Shown: positions 17,184 through 26,609, counted from the first letter of the stretch. The stretch is 64,000 bases of DNA from Hanstruepera neustonica (GCF_002895005.1 NZ_POWF01000007.1:169706-233705), one strand, 5' to 3'. Made by a program: numbers and translations. The notes: generated by a model from the letters alone, not told the origin.

Positions 17184-18836
17184 TTAATTCAATAATTGTT
17201 TGGCATGGGCTATGGCCGAATTTGATATTTTTTCACCGCCCAACATTTGGGCAATTTCTACAATGCGTGCATCAAAATCCAATTTATTCAAACTTGTTTG
17301 GGTAATCTGGTCAACATCTTCCTTGTATACTTTAAAATGCGTGTGGCCTTTAGCAGCAATCTGTGGAAGATGTGTTATGGTAAACACCTGCATCGTATTA
17401 CTCATTTGCAACATGATATCACCCATTTTATTGGAGATTTCACCAGATACACCTGAATCGATTTCATCAAAAACAATTGACGGCAATTGCACGTAATTTG
17501 ACAAAATAAGCTTGATAGCCAACATAATTCGGGACAGTTCACCTCCAGATGCCGCTTTTTTCAGGTCATTAAAATTCCCACCTTTATTGGCTTTAAACTG
17601 AAATTGAAGATTATCTTTACCATTGGAATGAAAATTATCTGATAAAATCAATTGAATATTAAATTGAGCATTAGGCATTCCTAATTGATTCAAAATTTTT
17701 TCTAGTTCTTCTGAAAGTCTGGGAATGGCCAATTTTCGATTATCATGAATTTCTTGTGAGATAGTATTCAAAACCTCTAAAGAACTCTGAACTTCTTGTT
17801 CTTTGTTAGCCATATCAGCGTCAATATTTTCAGCGGCCAAGACTTTTTTAGAAAGTCCATTACGAATTTCAATCAAATCAGTAATAGTCTCAACGTGATG
17901 CTTTTTAAGTAAATTGGAGAGCAAATCGATTCTGTTACCAATTCCTTCAATTTGTGAAGTATCCAAGTCCAAATGATCTTGAAGCGTATTTATCTCATCA
18001 AATATATCATTCAATTCAATAATTGAACTATTTACCCTATTAAATAGATCATCGTATTTTGAGGCATATTTAGACAACCTTTGAAGATTGTTTTTTAATT
18101 GTGTTAAATTACCAATGGCACCTATTTGTTCATCATTCAATAAGTAATCAGCACTTTCAAAAGTTTGCTTAATTTCCTCCAGATTATTCAAGGTCTCATA
18201 CTGCTCCTCGAGTTCTTCTAGTTCACCAGTCTTTAAATGAGCGTCTTGCAGTTCGTTCAGTAAAAACGTATTGTAATCCTGCTCCTTTAAAGCTTCTGAT
18301 TGAAAATTTAATAAGGCATCATATGCTTTCTGAAGTGATTTATGTTGAACCAATGCCCTTTTATAACGTTCTAGGCAGTTCTCATTCTTGGCCAAGGCAT
18401 CAATAACCCGAAATTGAAAATCATCATCAACCAATTGCATGGTTTCGTGTTGTGAGTGGATATCAATCAAATGATTTCCTAGAGTTTGCAAACCACTCAA
18501 GTTAACAGGTGAATCATTAACAAATGCACGCGACTTTCCAGAAGGCAAAATTTCTCTTCTAATGATGGTTTGTGATTCATAATCGAAATCCAACTGCTGA
18601 AATAAACTTTCTAGTTGGTAATTAGTAACATCAAAGACCGCTTCTATAATGCATTTTTCATCACCCTTTTTTAATGCACTCAAATCAGCTCTTTTACCTA
18701 AAATCAATGATAATCCTCCTAGAAGAATAGATTTTCCAGCACCGGTTTCTCCTGTAATAATTGTTAATCCTTGATTAAAATTGACCTGAAGGCTATCAAT
18801 TAAGGCATAATTCTTTATGGAAAGTGATGTCAGCAA
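17184..18836 (-). CDS. recN: DNA repair protein RecN
   Basis: RecN is an SMC-like ATPase that acts early in double-strand-break repair. The 550-residue protein has the N-terminal Walker A GETGAGKS (residues 29-36), the Q-loop region HSQHETMQLV, a long coiled-coil middle (about 160-390), then the ABC signature SGGELSRIM and Walker B SIVFDEIDSGVSG. The order and length match the family. It lies 35 bases downstream of the DUF4835 gene in the conserved Bacteroidota run bamD-omega-coaBC-DUF4835-recN. Confidence 0.95.
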   Translation of the reverse strand: MLTSLSIKNYALIDSLQVNFNQGLTIITGETGAGKSILLGGLSLILGKRADLSALKKGDEKCIIEAVFDVTNYQLESLFQQLDFDYESQTIIRREILPSGKSRAFVNDSPVNLSGLQTLGNHLIDIHSQHETMQLVDDDFQFRVIDALAKNENCLERYKRALVQHKSLQKAYDALLNFQSEALKEQDYNTFLLNELQDAHLKTGELEELEEQYETLNNLEEIKQTFESADYLLNDEQIGAIGNLTQLKNNLQRLSKYASKYDDLFNRVNSSIIELNDIFDEINTLQDHLDLDTSQIEGIGNRIDLLSNLLKKHHVETITDLIEIRNGLSKKVLAAENIDADMANKEQEVQSSLEVLNTISQEIHDNRKLAIPRLSEELEKILNQLGMPNAQFNIQLILSDNFHSNGKDNLQFQFKANKGGNFNDLKKAASGGELSRIMLAIKLILSNYVQLPSIVFDEIDSGVSGEISNKMGDIMLQMSNTMQVFTITHLPQIAAKGHTHFKVYKEDVDQITQTSLNKLDFDARIVEIAQMLGGEKISNSAIAHAKQLLN

Positions 18837-18871
18837 ATTACAATGAATTTTAAATCCTAAAGTATAATATA

Positions 18872-19759
18872 CTAAAACTTAATATTACGCCATTTACTGG
18901 AGTACATTGGCGCCACACGATTTAATGTTGCTACAAGCTCTGTGATTGGAACATTCGGGCCGTCAGAAAATATTTGTTCAATCTCATCACCTTTAGCATC
19001 AAAAAATGTTCTCAATAAAAATGAATTGGGTCTGCGTCTGTTCATGGCATTAAATTCCTCAATGGCACTAGCTATTGCTTCTTTTCCATTTTTAGGGTTC
19101 TCGCTCATAATGTCCAAACCTTTTCTATGGTAATCATAAATTACAGAGCGATATTCAGCAAAGGTAGGAGACAACATATTATCAATTAAAGCAAATCTAG
19201 TTTGCAAACCATCTTCTAATTTCCATCCTTTAGCATTTTCTTGTTGAGAATAGTTCACAATGGTTTGGGCTTGTTTCAAATACTCTTGACCTCCATTTGG
19301 AGCAAATGAATCTGCATCTAAACCTAAAATCATGTAAACATGAAATGCAATTACTGACACTAAATTAGACTCGAATTGATTCTTGTTATATAGCAAATTT
19401 TGAAACTCCACATAATTGAATGTAAAATCTTTATCATTTACATTATACACTGGTGTCGTATAGGTTGACCCATAGACTGGTCTTGATGATTGCACTTGAA
19501 TAGAAGCCTTAAATACATTATTGTTATATTCAGTAACATTAATAAAAATCCCGCATTCTATACGTTCTTGGGTAGCAAATTCCTTATCTGTCCATTTAGT
19601 TGAATTCACAAACTCTCGTAATTGAGTTTGAAGGGTTTTAAAAATTTGAAAATTTTCATTTCCTGTAAATTGGGCATTGACAATAACATTGCAATTTAAT
19701 TCCTGACTTTTAGCAGAAAATGATAGAAAGAACAATAAAACTATTATAAATCTATTCAT
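18872..19759 (-). CDS. DUF4835 family secreted protein
   Basis: This 295-residue protein has a signal peptide (residues 1-19, ending AKSQ) and a mature part starting ELNCNVIVNAQFTG. The conserved features are RIECGIFINVTEYN, PVYNVNDKDFTFNY and SFAPNGGQEYLKQA. DUF4835 proteins are restricted to Bacteroidota and almost always sit between coaBC and recN. They are probably periplasmic or outer-membrane associated; function is unknown. The start overlaps the coaBC stop by 8 bases, so the two are translationally coupled. Confidence 0.82.
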   Translation of the reverse strand: MNRFIIVLLFFLSFSAKSQELNCNVIVNAQFTGNENFQIFKTLQTQLREFVNSTKWTDKEFATQERIECGIFINVTEYNNNVFKASIQVQSSRPVYGSTYTTPVYNVNDKDFTFNYVEFQNLLYNKNQFESNLVSVIAFHVYMILGLDADSFAPNGGQEYLKQAQTIVNYSQQENAKGWKLEDGLQTRFALIDNMLSPTFAEYRSVIYDYHRKGLDIMSENPKNGKEAIASAIEEFNAMNRRRPNSFLLRTFFDAKGDEIEQIFSDGPNVPITELVATLNRVAPMYSSKWRNIKF

Positions 19760-20963
19760 GAAGTTGTTTTAAAATTTCAACAAAAATGTCTTTCGCTACT
19801 TGCTCTTTGGATTTCAAATCAAATGATGTCATATTTTCATTCTCATCAATTAGCGTCACTTTGTTTGTGTCTGATTTAAATCCAGCACCTTTGTCATTCA
19901 ACGAATTTAACACAATTAAGTTTAAATTCTTCTTTTTTAATTTGGCTTTTGCATTTTCAACTTCATTATCTGTTTCTAATGCAAAACCCACCAAAAACTG
20001 ATTTTTTTTGATACTTCCTAATGAGGCTAAAATATCTTTTGTTTTTTCCAATTCTAAAGATAACGAATTTTCTGTCTTTTTTATTTTCTTATTGGCAACA
20101 ACTCTAGGTTTATAATCTGCTACAGCCGCAGCAAGAATAGCGATGTGGCAATCTTCAAAAAACTTATGTACTGCTAAATACATGTCTTCAGCCGATGTAA
20201 CTGGGATTACCTCAACAAGACTATGGTTTATTTTTTGATTAGTGGGTCCCGAAATCAAATGCACCTCCGCCCCTAAATGGGCTGCTTGTAAAGCAATTTC
20301 AAATCCCATCTTTCCACTTGAATGGTTACCTATAAATCTTACTGGGTCTATAGCCTCATACGTTGGTCCAGCAGTAATCAAAACTTTTTTTCCTTTTAGC
20401 GGCAACTTGTTTAAAATATCTTTTTCTATAAATTGCACAATGTCTTCGGGTTCAGCCATTCGGCCTTCGCCTATTAAACCACTGGCTAATTCACCACTAG
20501 TAGCTGGAATAATAATATTCCCATATCGTTTTAAAACATCTAATGATCGTAAAGTAGATGGGTGCTTGTACATATCCAAATCCATTGCAGGTGCAAAATA
20601 AATTGGACATTTTGCCGATAAATAAGTGGCCAGTAAAAGATTATCGCAAACACCATTCGCCATTTTAGACAAGGTATTGGCTGTAGCTGGTGCAATGAGC
20701 ATCAAATCTGCCCATAACCCTAAATCTACATGGTTATTCCAAACAGCATTATCATCCTCTTCATTGGTAAAAGAAGAATGAATCGGATTTTTTGAGAGAG
20801 TTGATAGTGTTAAAGGAGTAATAAATTCCTTTGAGGCAGGAGTCATAACGACTTTAACATTTGCCCCAGCTTTAATAAAAAGTCTGACCAAACTGGCCGT
20901 TTTATAAGCGGCAATACCAGCACTTATGCCTAATAGTATATTTTTGCCGCTTAATATTGACAT
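19752..20963 (-). CDS. coaBC: Bifunctional phosphopantothenoylcysteine decarboxylase / phosphopantothenate-cysteine ligase
   Basis: CoaBC joins cysteine to 4'-phosphopantothenate (CoaB) and decarboxylates the product (CoaC) in CoA synthesis. The 403-residue fusion has an N-terminal flavin domain (GISAGIAAYKTASLVR, residues 13-28; APATANTLSKMANG; APAMDLDMY). The C-terminal ligase domain begins near 185 (LITAGPTYEAIDPVRFIGN, SSGKMG) and includes AAAVADY and the lysine-containing KIKKT loop. Both domains are complete. It lies 9 bases after the omega-like gene and overlaps the DUF4835 gene by 8 bases. Confidence 0.95.
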   Translation of the reverse strand: MSILSGKNILLGISAGIAAYKTASLVRLFIKAGANVKVVMTPASKEFITPLTLSTLSKNPIHSSFTNEEDDNAVWNNHVDLGLWADLMLIAPATANTLSKMANGVCDNLLLATYLSAKCPIYFAPAMDLDMYKHPSTLRSLDVLKRYGNIIIPATSGELASGLIGEGRMAEPEDIVQFIEKDILNKLPLKGKKVLITAGPTYEAIDPVRFIGNHSSGKMGFEIALQAAHLGAEVHLISGPTNQKINHSLVEVIPVTSAEDMYLAVHKFFEDCHIAILAAAVADYKPRVVANKKIKKTENSLSLELEKTKDILASLGSIKKNQFLVGFALETDNEVENAKAKLKKKNLNLIVLNSLNDKGAGFKSDTNKVTLIDENENMTSFDLKSKEQVAKDIFVEILKQLHE

Positions 20964-20972
20964 ATAATTTTA

Positions 20973-21299
20973 TTACTGAGTATCTTCTTCAGTATTTCTG
21001 TGGTAAATTTTACCATCTAACCACTCTTGAACTGCTAAAGCATGAGGTTTTGGTAATTTTTCGTAGAATTTGGAAACTTCTATTTGCTCCTTATTTTCAA
21101 AAATTTCTTCAAGACTATCATTATATGTTGCAAATTCTTCCAATTTCTCAATCAATTCCTTCTTGATCTCTGAATTTATTTGTTCTGCTCTCCTTGAAAT
21201 AATCGAGATAGCCTCATAAATGTTTTCAGTTGGCTCATCAATTTTATTTCTGTTGTAAGTTGTTGTATTAACCGGAGCATTAATCTTCTTTAAATCCAT
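20973..21299 (-). CDS. RNA polymerase omega/Rpb6-like subunit
   Basis: This is a 108-residue cytosolic protein beginning MDLKKINAPVNTTTYNR, with the omega/Rpb6-type core helix NIYEAISIISRRAEQI and an acidic C-terminal extension ending DGKIYHRNTEEDTQ. The frame stays open 19 codons upstream, but the family begins at MDLKK and the ATG at 21299 leaves a 10-base gap after the bamD stop. Location between bamD and coaBC is the usual place of the Bacteroidota omega gene. The C-terminal part is longer than in E. coli RpoZ-like proteins. Confidence 0.83.
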   Translation of the reverse strand: MDLKKINAPVNTTTYNRNKIDEPTENIYEAISIISRRAEQINSEIKKELIEKLEEFATYNDSLEEIFENKEQIEVSKFYEKLPKPHALAVQEWLDGKIYHRNTEEDTQ

Positions 21300-21309
21300 T
21301 TTATAATTA

Positions 21310-22122
21310 TTAACTTTTTGTACTGAAATTTTTAAGTTCGTTTTCAATTTCTTCATTCATTCTGTTAGCTTCTTCCATAAATTCAGAATTGGCATAAGAA
21401 GTCTTGAAATTGTTATAATATGTTTTGGCGTTTTCTAAACGCTCTTGTTTTTTGTGATAGACACTATTCATAGCCAGTTTGTAAGCTGAATCAAATTTAA
21501 TAAATAAGGCTTCTTCCCTAAAAACCGATCCAGGAAAATCGAATATAAAGGCATCAATAGCTTGTATTGGCGCATTATAATCGGCCGTGTAACCAGCAAT
21601 AGTATTATATTGCTTGGCTATATCAAACGCTTTCCTTTCTAATTTAAAATCCAACTCCTTAACCAGTTTGTTTGCTTCAGCTAGATATTCGGATTCTGGG
21701 TATAAATTAATAAATGATTGCAACTTGTTGATAGCCTCTTTAGTTTCATGCTGTTCTTTAGAGTAAACTGGTGAAAGCATATAGGCGCTTTTTGCTCCTA
21801 AAAAAGATGCTTCCTCGACCTTTTCACTGTTGGGATAAGAGGCCGCAAAACGCTCAAACTGATAACTGGCCAAATACCACTCTTCCATTTCATAATAAGC
21901 TTTAGCATGAAGATAGGTTAACTTTTCAGCTTGAGGCTTTCCTCTGTAATTAGGAATAACTTGTTCAAACAACTTGTTGGCCTTTGCATATTTACCTTTC
22001 TCAAACTGCTTTTCGCCTTCCTTATACTTGGTACCAATATCGGTTCCCTTCAAGGCTTTCTGGTATTCACTACAAGAACTTAAAAGTGTGCAAGTTATAA
22101 ATATGTAAAAGAGTTTTTTCAT
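21310..22122 (-). CDS. bamD: Outer-membrane assembly lipoprotein BamD
   Basis: BamD is an essential lipoprotein partner of BamA in inserting outer-membrane beta-barrels. The 270-residue protein has a lipoprotein signal (residues 1-17, LLSSC with Cys17) and tandem TPR helices, e.g. GEKQFEKGKYAKANKLFEQV, AYYEMEEWYLASYQFERF and LQSFINLYPESEYLAEANK. The C-terminal helices (MEEANRMNEEIENEL) complete the fold. It heads the bamD-omega-coaBC-DUF4835-recN-fabI operon; a TAnnTTTG element lies 17 bases before the ATG. Confidence 0.92.
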   Translation of the reverse strand: MKKLFYIFITCTLLSSCSEYQKALKGTDIGTKYKEGEKQFEKGKYAKANKLFEQVIPNYRGKPQAEKLTYLHAKAYYEMEEWYLASYQFERFAASYPNSEKVEEASFLGAKSAYMLSPVYSKEQHETKEAINKLQSFINLYPESEYLAEANKLVKELDFKLERKAFDIAKQYNTIAGYTADYNAPIQAIDAFIFDFPGSVFREEALFIKFDSAYKLAMNSVYHKKQERLENAKTYYNNFKTSYANSEFMEEANRMNEEIENELKNFSTKS

Positions 22123-22139
22123 AGTTTTTAAACAGAATG

Positions 22140-22147
22140 CAAAATTA
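22140..22147 (-). promoter_or_regulatory. -7 promoter element of the bamD operon
   Basis: The minus-strand sequence TAATTTTG matches TAnnTTTG and ends 17 bases before the bamD ATG. No good TTG is visible at the usual distance for a -33 element. Confidence 0.45.
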
Positions 22148-22230
22148 CGTTAATAATGTGTAATTAAAAAATATTTTTATAATGCTAAAATAACGGTTGA
22201 CTTACAGTATTTATTGGGTTTAAGTTTAAT

Positions 22231-23118
22231 TTAACTTTTACTGTAATTTGATAGAAATTCCTGAATTTTATTTTTCAAGTCATTTGTTGCTTGAACCAAT
22301 GGCAATCTTACTGTTGCGTCACATAAATCCATAGCTTCCAAAACAGCTTTTATTCCAGCTGGATTATTTTCTGAAAATATCAAACTGGTTATTTCCATGA
22401 GTTTAAAATGCAATTCAAAAGCTTCCTTAGCTTGACCATTCAAACCTAAATGAATCATTTTTGTAAAATCAGCTGGAAAGGCCTGACCCAAAACCGAAAT
22501 AACACCTGATCCTCCTGCTAATGTTACAGATGAAGCCAAGTCATCATCGCCAGATATTATCATAAAGTCTTTGGGTTTGTCTTTTAGAAGCCATAAGTAC
22601 TGTGACATATTATTTCCTGCTTCTTTAACAGCTATAATATTCTCAAAATCCTTTGCCAATCGAAGTGTCGTTTGGGGTAACATATTTGAGGATGTCCTTC
22701 CAGGCACATTGTACATAATTATTGGCACTGGAGCAACAGCAGATATAGCCTTATAATGCTGATAAATACCTTCCTGTGTTGGCTTACTGTAATATGGCGA
22801 AACAGATAAAATAGCATCAATACCAGTAAAATCAGTGTTTTTGATTTCTTCAATGACTTGATGGGTATTGTTTCCACCTATACCCAAAACCAATGGTACT
22901 CGACTAATATTGGCCTCTTTAATAGTTTTAATTATCTCTTGTTTTTCGGTTTTGGTAATAGTGACGCTTTCTCCTGTTGTACCAGAGATAACAATGTAAT
23001 CCATACCATTTCCAATATTATAATTAACAATATTGGTCAATGATTCATGATCTACACTCAAATCATTTTTAAATGGTGTTACAATAGCAATACCGACACC
23101 TTCAAATTTTTTATTCAT
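22231..23118 (-). CDS. dapA: 4-hydroxy-tetrahydrodipicolinate synthase
   Basis: DapA condenses pyruvate with aspartate semialdehyde in the lysine/diaminopimelate pathway. The 295-residue TIM barrel shows GTTGES (residues 46-51), YYSKPTQEG, the catalytic Tyr136 in IIMYNVPGRTS and the Schiff-base Lys165 in IIAVKEAGNN. Length is normal. It lies 1 base after the DUF6913-like gene and shares its promoter. DapF, a later enzyme of the pathway, is encoded at 41.1-41.9 kb. Confidence 0.96.
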   Translation of the reverse strand: MNKKFEGVGIAIVTPFKNDLSVDHESLTNIVNYNIGNGMDYIVISGTTGESVTITKTEKQEIIKTIKEANISRVPLVLGIGGNNTHQVIEEIKNTDFTGIDAILSVSPYYSKPTQEGIYQHYKAISAVAPVPIIMYNVPGRTSSNMLPQTTLRLAKDFENIIAVKEAGNNMSQYLWLLKDKPKDFMIISGDDDLASSVTLAGGSGVISVLGQAFPADFTKMIHLGLNGQAKEAFELHFKLMEITSLIFSENNPAGIKAVLEAMDLCDATVRLPLVQATNDLKNKIQEFLSNYSKS

Positions 23119-23119
23119 T

Positions 23120-23638
23120 TTATAACTTATTAAATACCTTTAAATACTTTTTTAATTCTCTTTTAAATGCTGAAAAATCTTTAATCCCTGTATTAACAAT
23201 CAAGTCATTCAATCGTTCATCTTCTTGAAAAATTCCAGCTTTAAATTTTGCTTTTGACAACGCTGTAAGCAACTTTAATTCCAGCACGTCTTTGGCATAA
23301 AAGCTTACCAGCAAATCAAATTCAACTCCCAAAAACTCTTCCAGTTCAATATTCTTGATTTTACCATGCCAACCTATATCTTTTGGATTAAAGCAAACAT
23401 TCCATGAAAAAAGATTCTCTTTCTTATTTTCAGTATAAGCAATAATTTTTAATTTATTTGGTCTAACGTTTAAATCATCAGCTAAAGTTTTAAATACCTC
23501 AAAATCATTAACCTCATCACCATTAAATAAAACACCAATACTCTTAACAATACTGTTTTCGCTAATAGCACCTGGTGAATGTAATAGAGAGTTAAGCTTT
23601 TTTTTAATAGATTTTTCTTTAAAACCCTTTAAAATCAT
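23120..23638 (-). CDS. DUF6913-like protein
   Basis: This is a 172-residue cytosolic protein, Lys-rich, without signal or membrane segment. It starts MILKGFKEKSIKKKL and has an alpha/beta core with IGVLFNGDE, LKIIAYTENKK, FDLLVSFYAKDVLELKLLTA and KAGIFQEDERLNDLIV. It is found next to dapA in Flavobacteriia and belongs, from memory, to the DUF6913 family; no function is known. The coupled position suggests co-expression with dapA rather than a shared pathway. Confidence 0.6.
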   Translation of the reverse strand: MILKGFKEKSIKKKLNSLLHSPGAISENSIVKSIGVLFNGDEVNDFEVFKTLADDLNVRPNKLKIIAYTENKKENLFSWNVCFNPKDIGWHGKIKNIELEEFLGVEFDLLVSFYAKDVLELKLLTALSKAKFKAGIFQEDERLNDLIVNTGIKDFSAFKRELKKYLKVFNKL

Positions 23639-23657
23639 TATATCTTTATGCTTTGGA

Positions 23658-23665
23658 CAAAGGTA
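23658..23665 (-). promoter_or_regulatory. -7 promoter element of the DUF6913-dapA operon
   Basis: The minus-strand sequence TACCTTTG matches TAnnTTTG and ends 19 bases before the ATG at 23638, a normal distance. A -33 TTG is not obvious. Confidence 0.5.
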
Positions 23666-23708
23666 GTAAAAGTACCTTGATAAGCAGATTAATTTTTAGC
23701 GCTAGAAC

Positions 23709-24470
23709 ATGTTTAAAAAATACGCCTATTTATGCCTCTTTATAATTTTTCTGTCCAGTTGTAAACATGACACCTGGAAGCTAAACAGTATTGAGGGTAA
23801 ACAAATCAGCATTACAGATACTTTAAAAACGGATACTGCCATAGACTCATTTATACAACCTTACAGAACGCATTTGAATAAAAATCTGGACAGTGTGATA
23901 TCATATGCGGTTGACACCTATTCGAAGAGCGATGGTGAATTAAATACCGCTATTGGCAACCTATTTGCTGATGTTATTTACGAACAAACCAATCCTGTTT
24001 TTAACTCGAGGACTGGTAAAAATATTGATATGGTTTTAGTTAACCATGGTGGCATCAGAGCCATCATATCCAAAGGTAATATCACTATGAGGACAGCTTA
24101 TGAAATTATGCCTTTTGAAAACAGTATTGTTGTCGTAGCCATGAAGGGTGATAAAGTCCAAGAACTGGTATCCTACCTATTAAAAGCCAAACGCGCCCAT
24201 CCTATTTCTAAACTACAGATTAAGGTTGATGAAGATTTTAATTTGATTGATGCTAATATAAATGGTATTTCTATAGACCTAAAGAAAACTTATTATGTGG
24301 CTACAAATGATTACTTATACAATGGTGGCGACCGAATGACATTCTTTCAACCAAATGACAGTCTTTATGTTATGGATTATAAGATTCGGAATGCCTTGCT
24401 TGATTATTTTTTAAAAACAGACACCATCAATCCCAAAATTGATGATCGCTTCATGAAGCTAAAAAATTAA
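23709..24470 (+). CDS. 5'-nucleotidase C-terminal domain lipoprotein (half of a split UshA-type enzyme)
   Basis: This 253-residue protein has a lipoprotein signal (LFIIFLSSC, Cys18). The body matches the 5'-nucleotidase C-terminal (substrate-binding) domain: the NTAIGNLFADV helix, MVLVNHGGIRA, the TMRTAYEIMPFENSIVV core and YYVATNDYLYNGGDRMTFF. The metallophosphatase half that normally precedes this domain in one chain is missing here and is encoded by the next gene, 4 bases downstream, so the order is reversed compared with UshA. The two products probably form one periplasmic nucleotide-hydrolysing unit. Confidence 0.87.
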   Translation: MFKKYAYLCLFIIFLSSCKHDTWKLNSIEGKQISITDTLKTDTAIDSFIQPYRTHLNKNLDSVISYAVDTYSKSDGELNTAIGNLFADVIYEQTNPVFNSRTGKNIDMVLVNHGGIRAIISKGNITMRTAYEIMPFENSIVVVAMKGDKVQELVSYLLKAKRAHPISKLQIKVDEDFNLIDANINGISIDLKKTYYVATNDYLYNGGDRMTFFQPNDSLYVMDYKIRNALLDYFLKTDTINPKIDDRFMKLKN

Positions 24471-24474
24471 TACT

Positions 24475-25392
24475 ATGAAAAGAAGAGATTTTATCAAGCA
24501 AACTTCTGCAAGTGCAGCACTTGTGAGCCTAGGCAGTTCTGGATTGACTTCTTGTATTCAAACTGAAAAGCATAAAAAAATCACCATCCTACACACAAAC
24601 GATGTTCATAGTCATATTGATCCGTTTGGTCCTGAAGACGGCAAAAACCCAAACAAAGGCGGTGTTGCTAGAAGAGCTAGCCTTATTGATATTATTCGGT
24701 TGGAAAATCCGAATACCTTGTTATTGGATGCAGGTGATATTTTTCAGGGCACTCCCTACTTCAATTATTATGGTGGTGAATTAGAGTTTAAGCTCATGAG
24801 TAAATTAAAATATGACGCAGCTACCATTGGCAATCATGACTTTGACAACGGTATCGATGGCCTTTTTGCGCAATTACCTCATGCTAAATTTGACTTTCTT
24901 TCAGCTAACTATGACTTTTCAAATACCATAATGGATGGACATGTTAAGCCTTATCAGGTCTTTATCAAAGATGGAATTAAAATTGGCGTTTTTGGACTTG
25001 GCATTCAATTGCAGGGTTTAGTGAACAAAAAACTATACAAAGAAACAGTATACCTGAATCCGCTTGAAATTTCTCAAGACATGTCCAGAATTTTGAAAGA
25101 GGACGAAAAATGTGATTTAATTATTTGCTTATCCCATGTAGGATATGACTACAATGGTAATCCAGATATTGTAAGTGATTTGATGATTGCCAAAAACTCG
25201 AAGAATATAGACTTAATAATTGGAGGCCATACACATACGTTTCTTCCTGAACCAACTATTGTAACCAATAGTATTGGAGCCAAGGTTTTGGTAAACCAGG
25301 TAGGATGTTATGGCATCAATTTGGGCAAAATTGATTTTTATCTGGACAACAGCAAAAATAAAACAGCGCAAGGCGTATCCATCACTGTTTAG
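24475..25392 (+). CDS. Metallophosphatase (N-terminal half of split 5'-nucleotidase), Tat-exported
   Basis: This 305-residue protein has a twin-arginine signal (MKRRDFIKQ...) that ends in a possible lipobox (LTSC). The calcineurin-type two-metal site is complete: DVHSHIDP, GDIFQGTPY, GNHDFDNG, SHVGYD and GGHTHTF. Length equals the catalytic domain of UshA-type 5'-nucleotidases without the C-terminal domain, which is encoded by the gene just upstream. Tat export suggests it folds and loads metal in the cytosol. The reaction is probably hydrolysis of nucleotides or sugar nucleotides in the periplasm. Confidence 0.88.
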   Translation: MKRRDFIKQTSASAALVSLGSSGLTSCIQTEKHKKITILHTNDVHSHIDPFGPEDGKNPNKGGVARRASLIDIIRLENPNTLLLDAGDIFQGTPYFNYYGGELEFKLMSKLKYDAATIGNHDFDNGIDGLFAQLPHAKFDFLSANYDFSNTIMDGHVKPYQVFIKDGIKIGVFGLGIQLQGLVNKKLYKETVYLNPLEISQDMSRILKEDEKCDLIICLSHVGYDYNGNPDIVSDLMIAKNSKNIDLIIGGHTHTFLPEPTIVTNSIGAKVLVNQVGCYGINLGKIDFYLDNSKNKTAQGVSITV

Positions 25393-25461
25393 ATTCCGAT
25401 AGCCACCTTTTTGTAATGATTTCTTTTGGATTGCGTCTAAACAGCCATCAAACCCAACAAT

Positions 25462-25836
25462 ATGAAATCAAAAATCACCTTTGCTCTAAGACTAATAGTC
25501 GCGATAATTCTTATTCAAACCTTACGATTTAAATTTACGGCTCATCCGGATAGTGTTTATATTTTTGAACAAGTTGGTTTAGAACCTTATGGTAGAATAG
25601 GTATAGGTATTGTGGAATTAATTGCCGGAATCCTCCTGTTAATACCCAAAACCGTTTGGATTGGTGCCTTCTTGACCGTTGGTGTCATTGGCGGTGCCAT
25701 CATGATGCACTTAACTAAATTAGGTATTGAAGTTAATAATGATTCCGGAATCCTATTTATAACTGCTCTGGTTACCTTTTTTCTATCATTGATTATATTA
25801 TATCAATATCGAAAGGATATTCCTTTTTTAAAATAG
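25462..25836 (+). CDS. DoxX-family membrane protein
   Basis: This 124-residue protein has four hydrophobic segments (about 6-24, 45-63, 69-87, 96-116). The TLRFKFTAHPDS loop and a YGRIGIGIVELIAGILLLIP helix are typical of the DoxX/DoxD-like family of small inner-membrane proteins. The role is unknown; some homologues are tied to redox or thiosulfate metabolism, but nothing here supports that. It ends 9 bases from the convergent 25845-26600 gene. Confidence 0.75.
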   Translation: MKSKITFALRLIVAIILIQTLRFKFTAHPDSVYIFEQVGLEPYGRIGIGIVELIAGILLLIPKTVWIGAFLTVGVIGGAIMMHLTKLGIEVNNDSGILFITALVTFFLSLIILYQYRKDIPFLK

Positions 25837-25844
25837 AAAAACAG

Positions 25845-26600
25845 TTAGGCAAAAAATTGTACTTTTTTGTTTCTGATTTTGGATTGAAAGTGAAAGAAAC
25901 TAAATGCAAGTACAAATAACAATGTTTGCATTAAATTCAATAGATCTTTATCTGAAATGTAGTAATAAGCTACTTGAATGACTTCAGAAAACACAATACA
26001 TATAGAGCCAAAGAACAATAATAAAGACTTCTTGTTGTCATTATAAAAGTAGCTGATCAAACATGATGTTAAAATCAACAACATGACTATGTTGTAAATA
26101 AGTTCTATAAAAAATAAATAGGAGCCTTCCACATAAGGGTTGACAATGGTCAACAACACATATATAATGTAAACATTCAAAGCACTTAAAACCACCAAAT
26201 GAATTCGGTAATTTTTGAAAACCATCTTTATATCGAGTGTTTTCATAACATCAATCAACAATAATATATAAGCAGCTATGTAAATTATATTGCCCACTGT
26301 ATAATTGATACTATCATATAATGTTAATTGTTCATCCGTCATGGTTGAAAAGTCAAAAAACAATTCGTTAAATACCGAAAGCTCTGAAATGGAATACAGT
26401 ATCAGAAACCACGTGAAATAGATAGATCTGCGTTTGACATTATTAAAATACAACAATGCAAACAAAGGCACGATGAGTGCCCTGAAGAATTGAGACAAGA
26501 AATATTCCTGTTTGAATTCAAACACGGTAAATGCTACACATAGCATTATTATAAATCCAATTAATATATTAGACTTTCTAACCCTCATAGATTTACACAT
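25845..26600 (-). CDS. Integral membrane protein of about eight helices, possibly YhhN/TMEM86-like
   Basis: The protein has about 250 residues and seven or eight hydrophobic helices, with a basic N-terminus and C-terminus. The segment LLFFGSICIVFSEVIQVAYYY resembles the conserved helix of YhhN/lysoplasmalogenase proteins, where an F.SD motif is usual; here Ser-Glu replaces Ser-Asp, so the assignment is tentative. The longest frame starts with TTG at 26612, but that codon lies inside a TATATTTG -7 element, so ATG 26600 (or ATG 26588) is the more likely start. Phased CG boxes lie upstream. Confidence 0.6.
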   Translation of the reverse strand: MCKSMRVRKSNILIGFIIMLCVAFTVFEFKQEYFLSQFFRALIVPLFALLYFNNVKRRSIYFTWFLILYSISELSVFNELFFDFSTMTDEQLTLYDSINYTVGNIIYIAAYILLLIDVMKTLDIKMVFKNYRIHLVVLSALNVYIIYVLLTIVNPYVEGSYLFFIELIYNIVMLLILTSCLISYFYNDNKKSLLLFFGSICIVFSEVIQVAYYYISDKDLLNLMQTLLFVLAFSFFHFQSKIRNKKVQFFA

Positions 26601-26609
26601 TCTTGAAAG

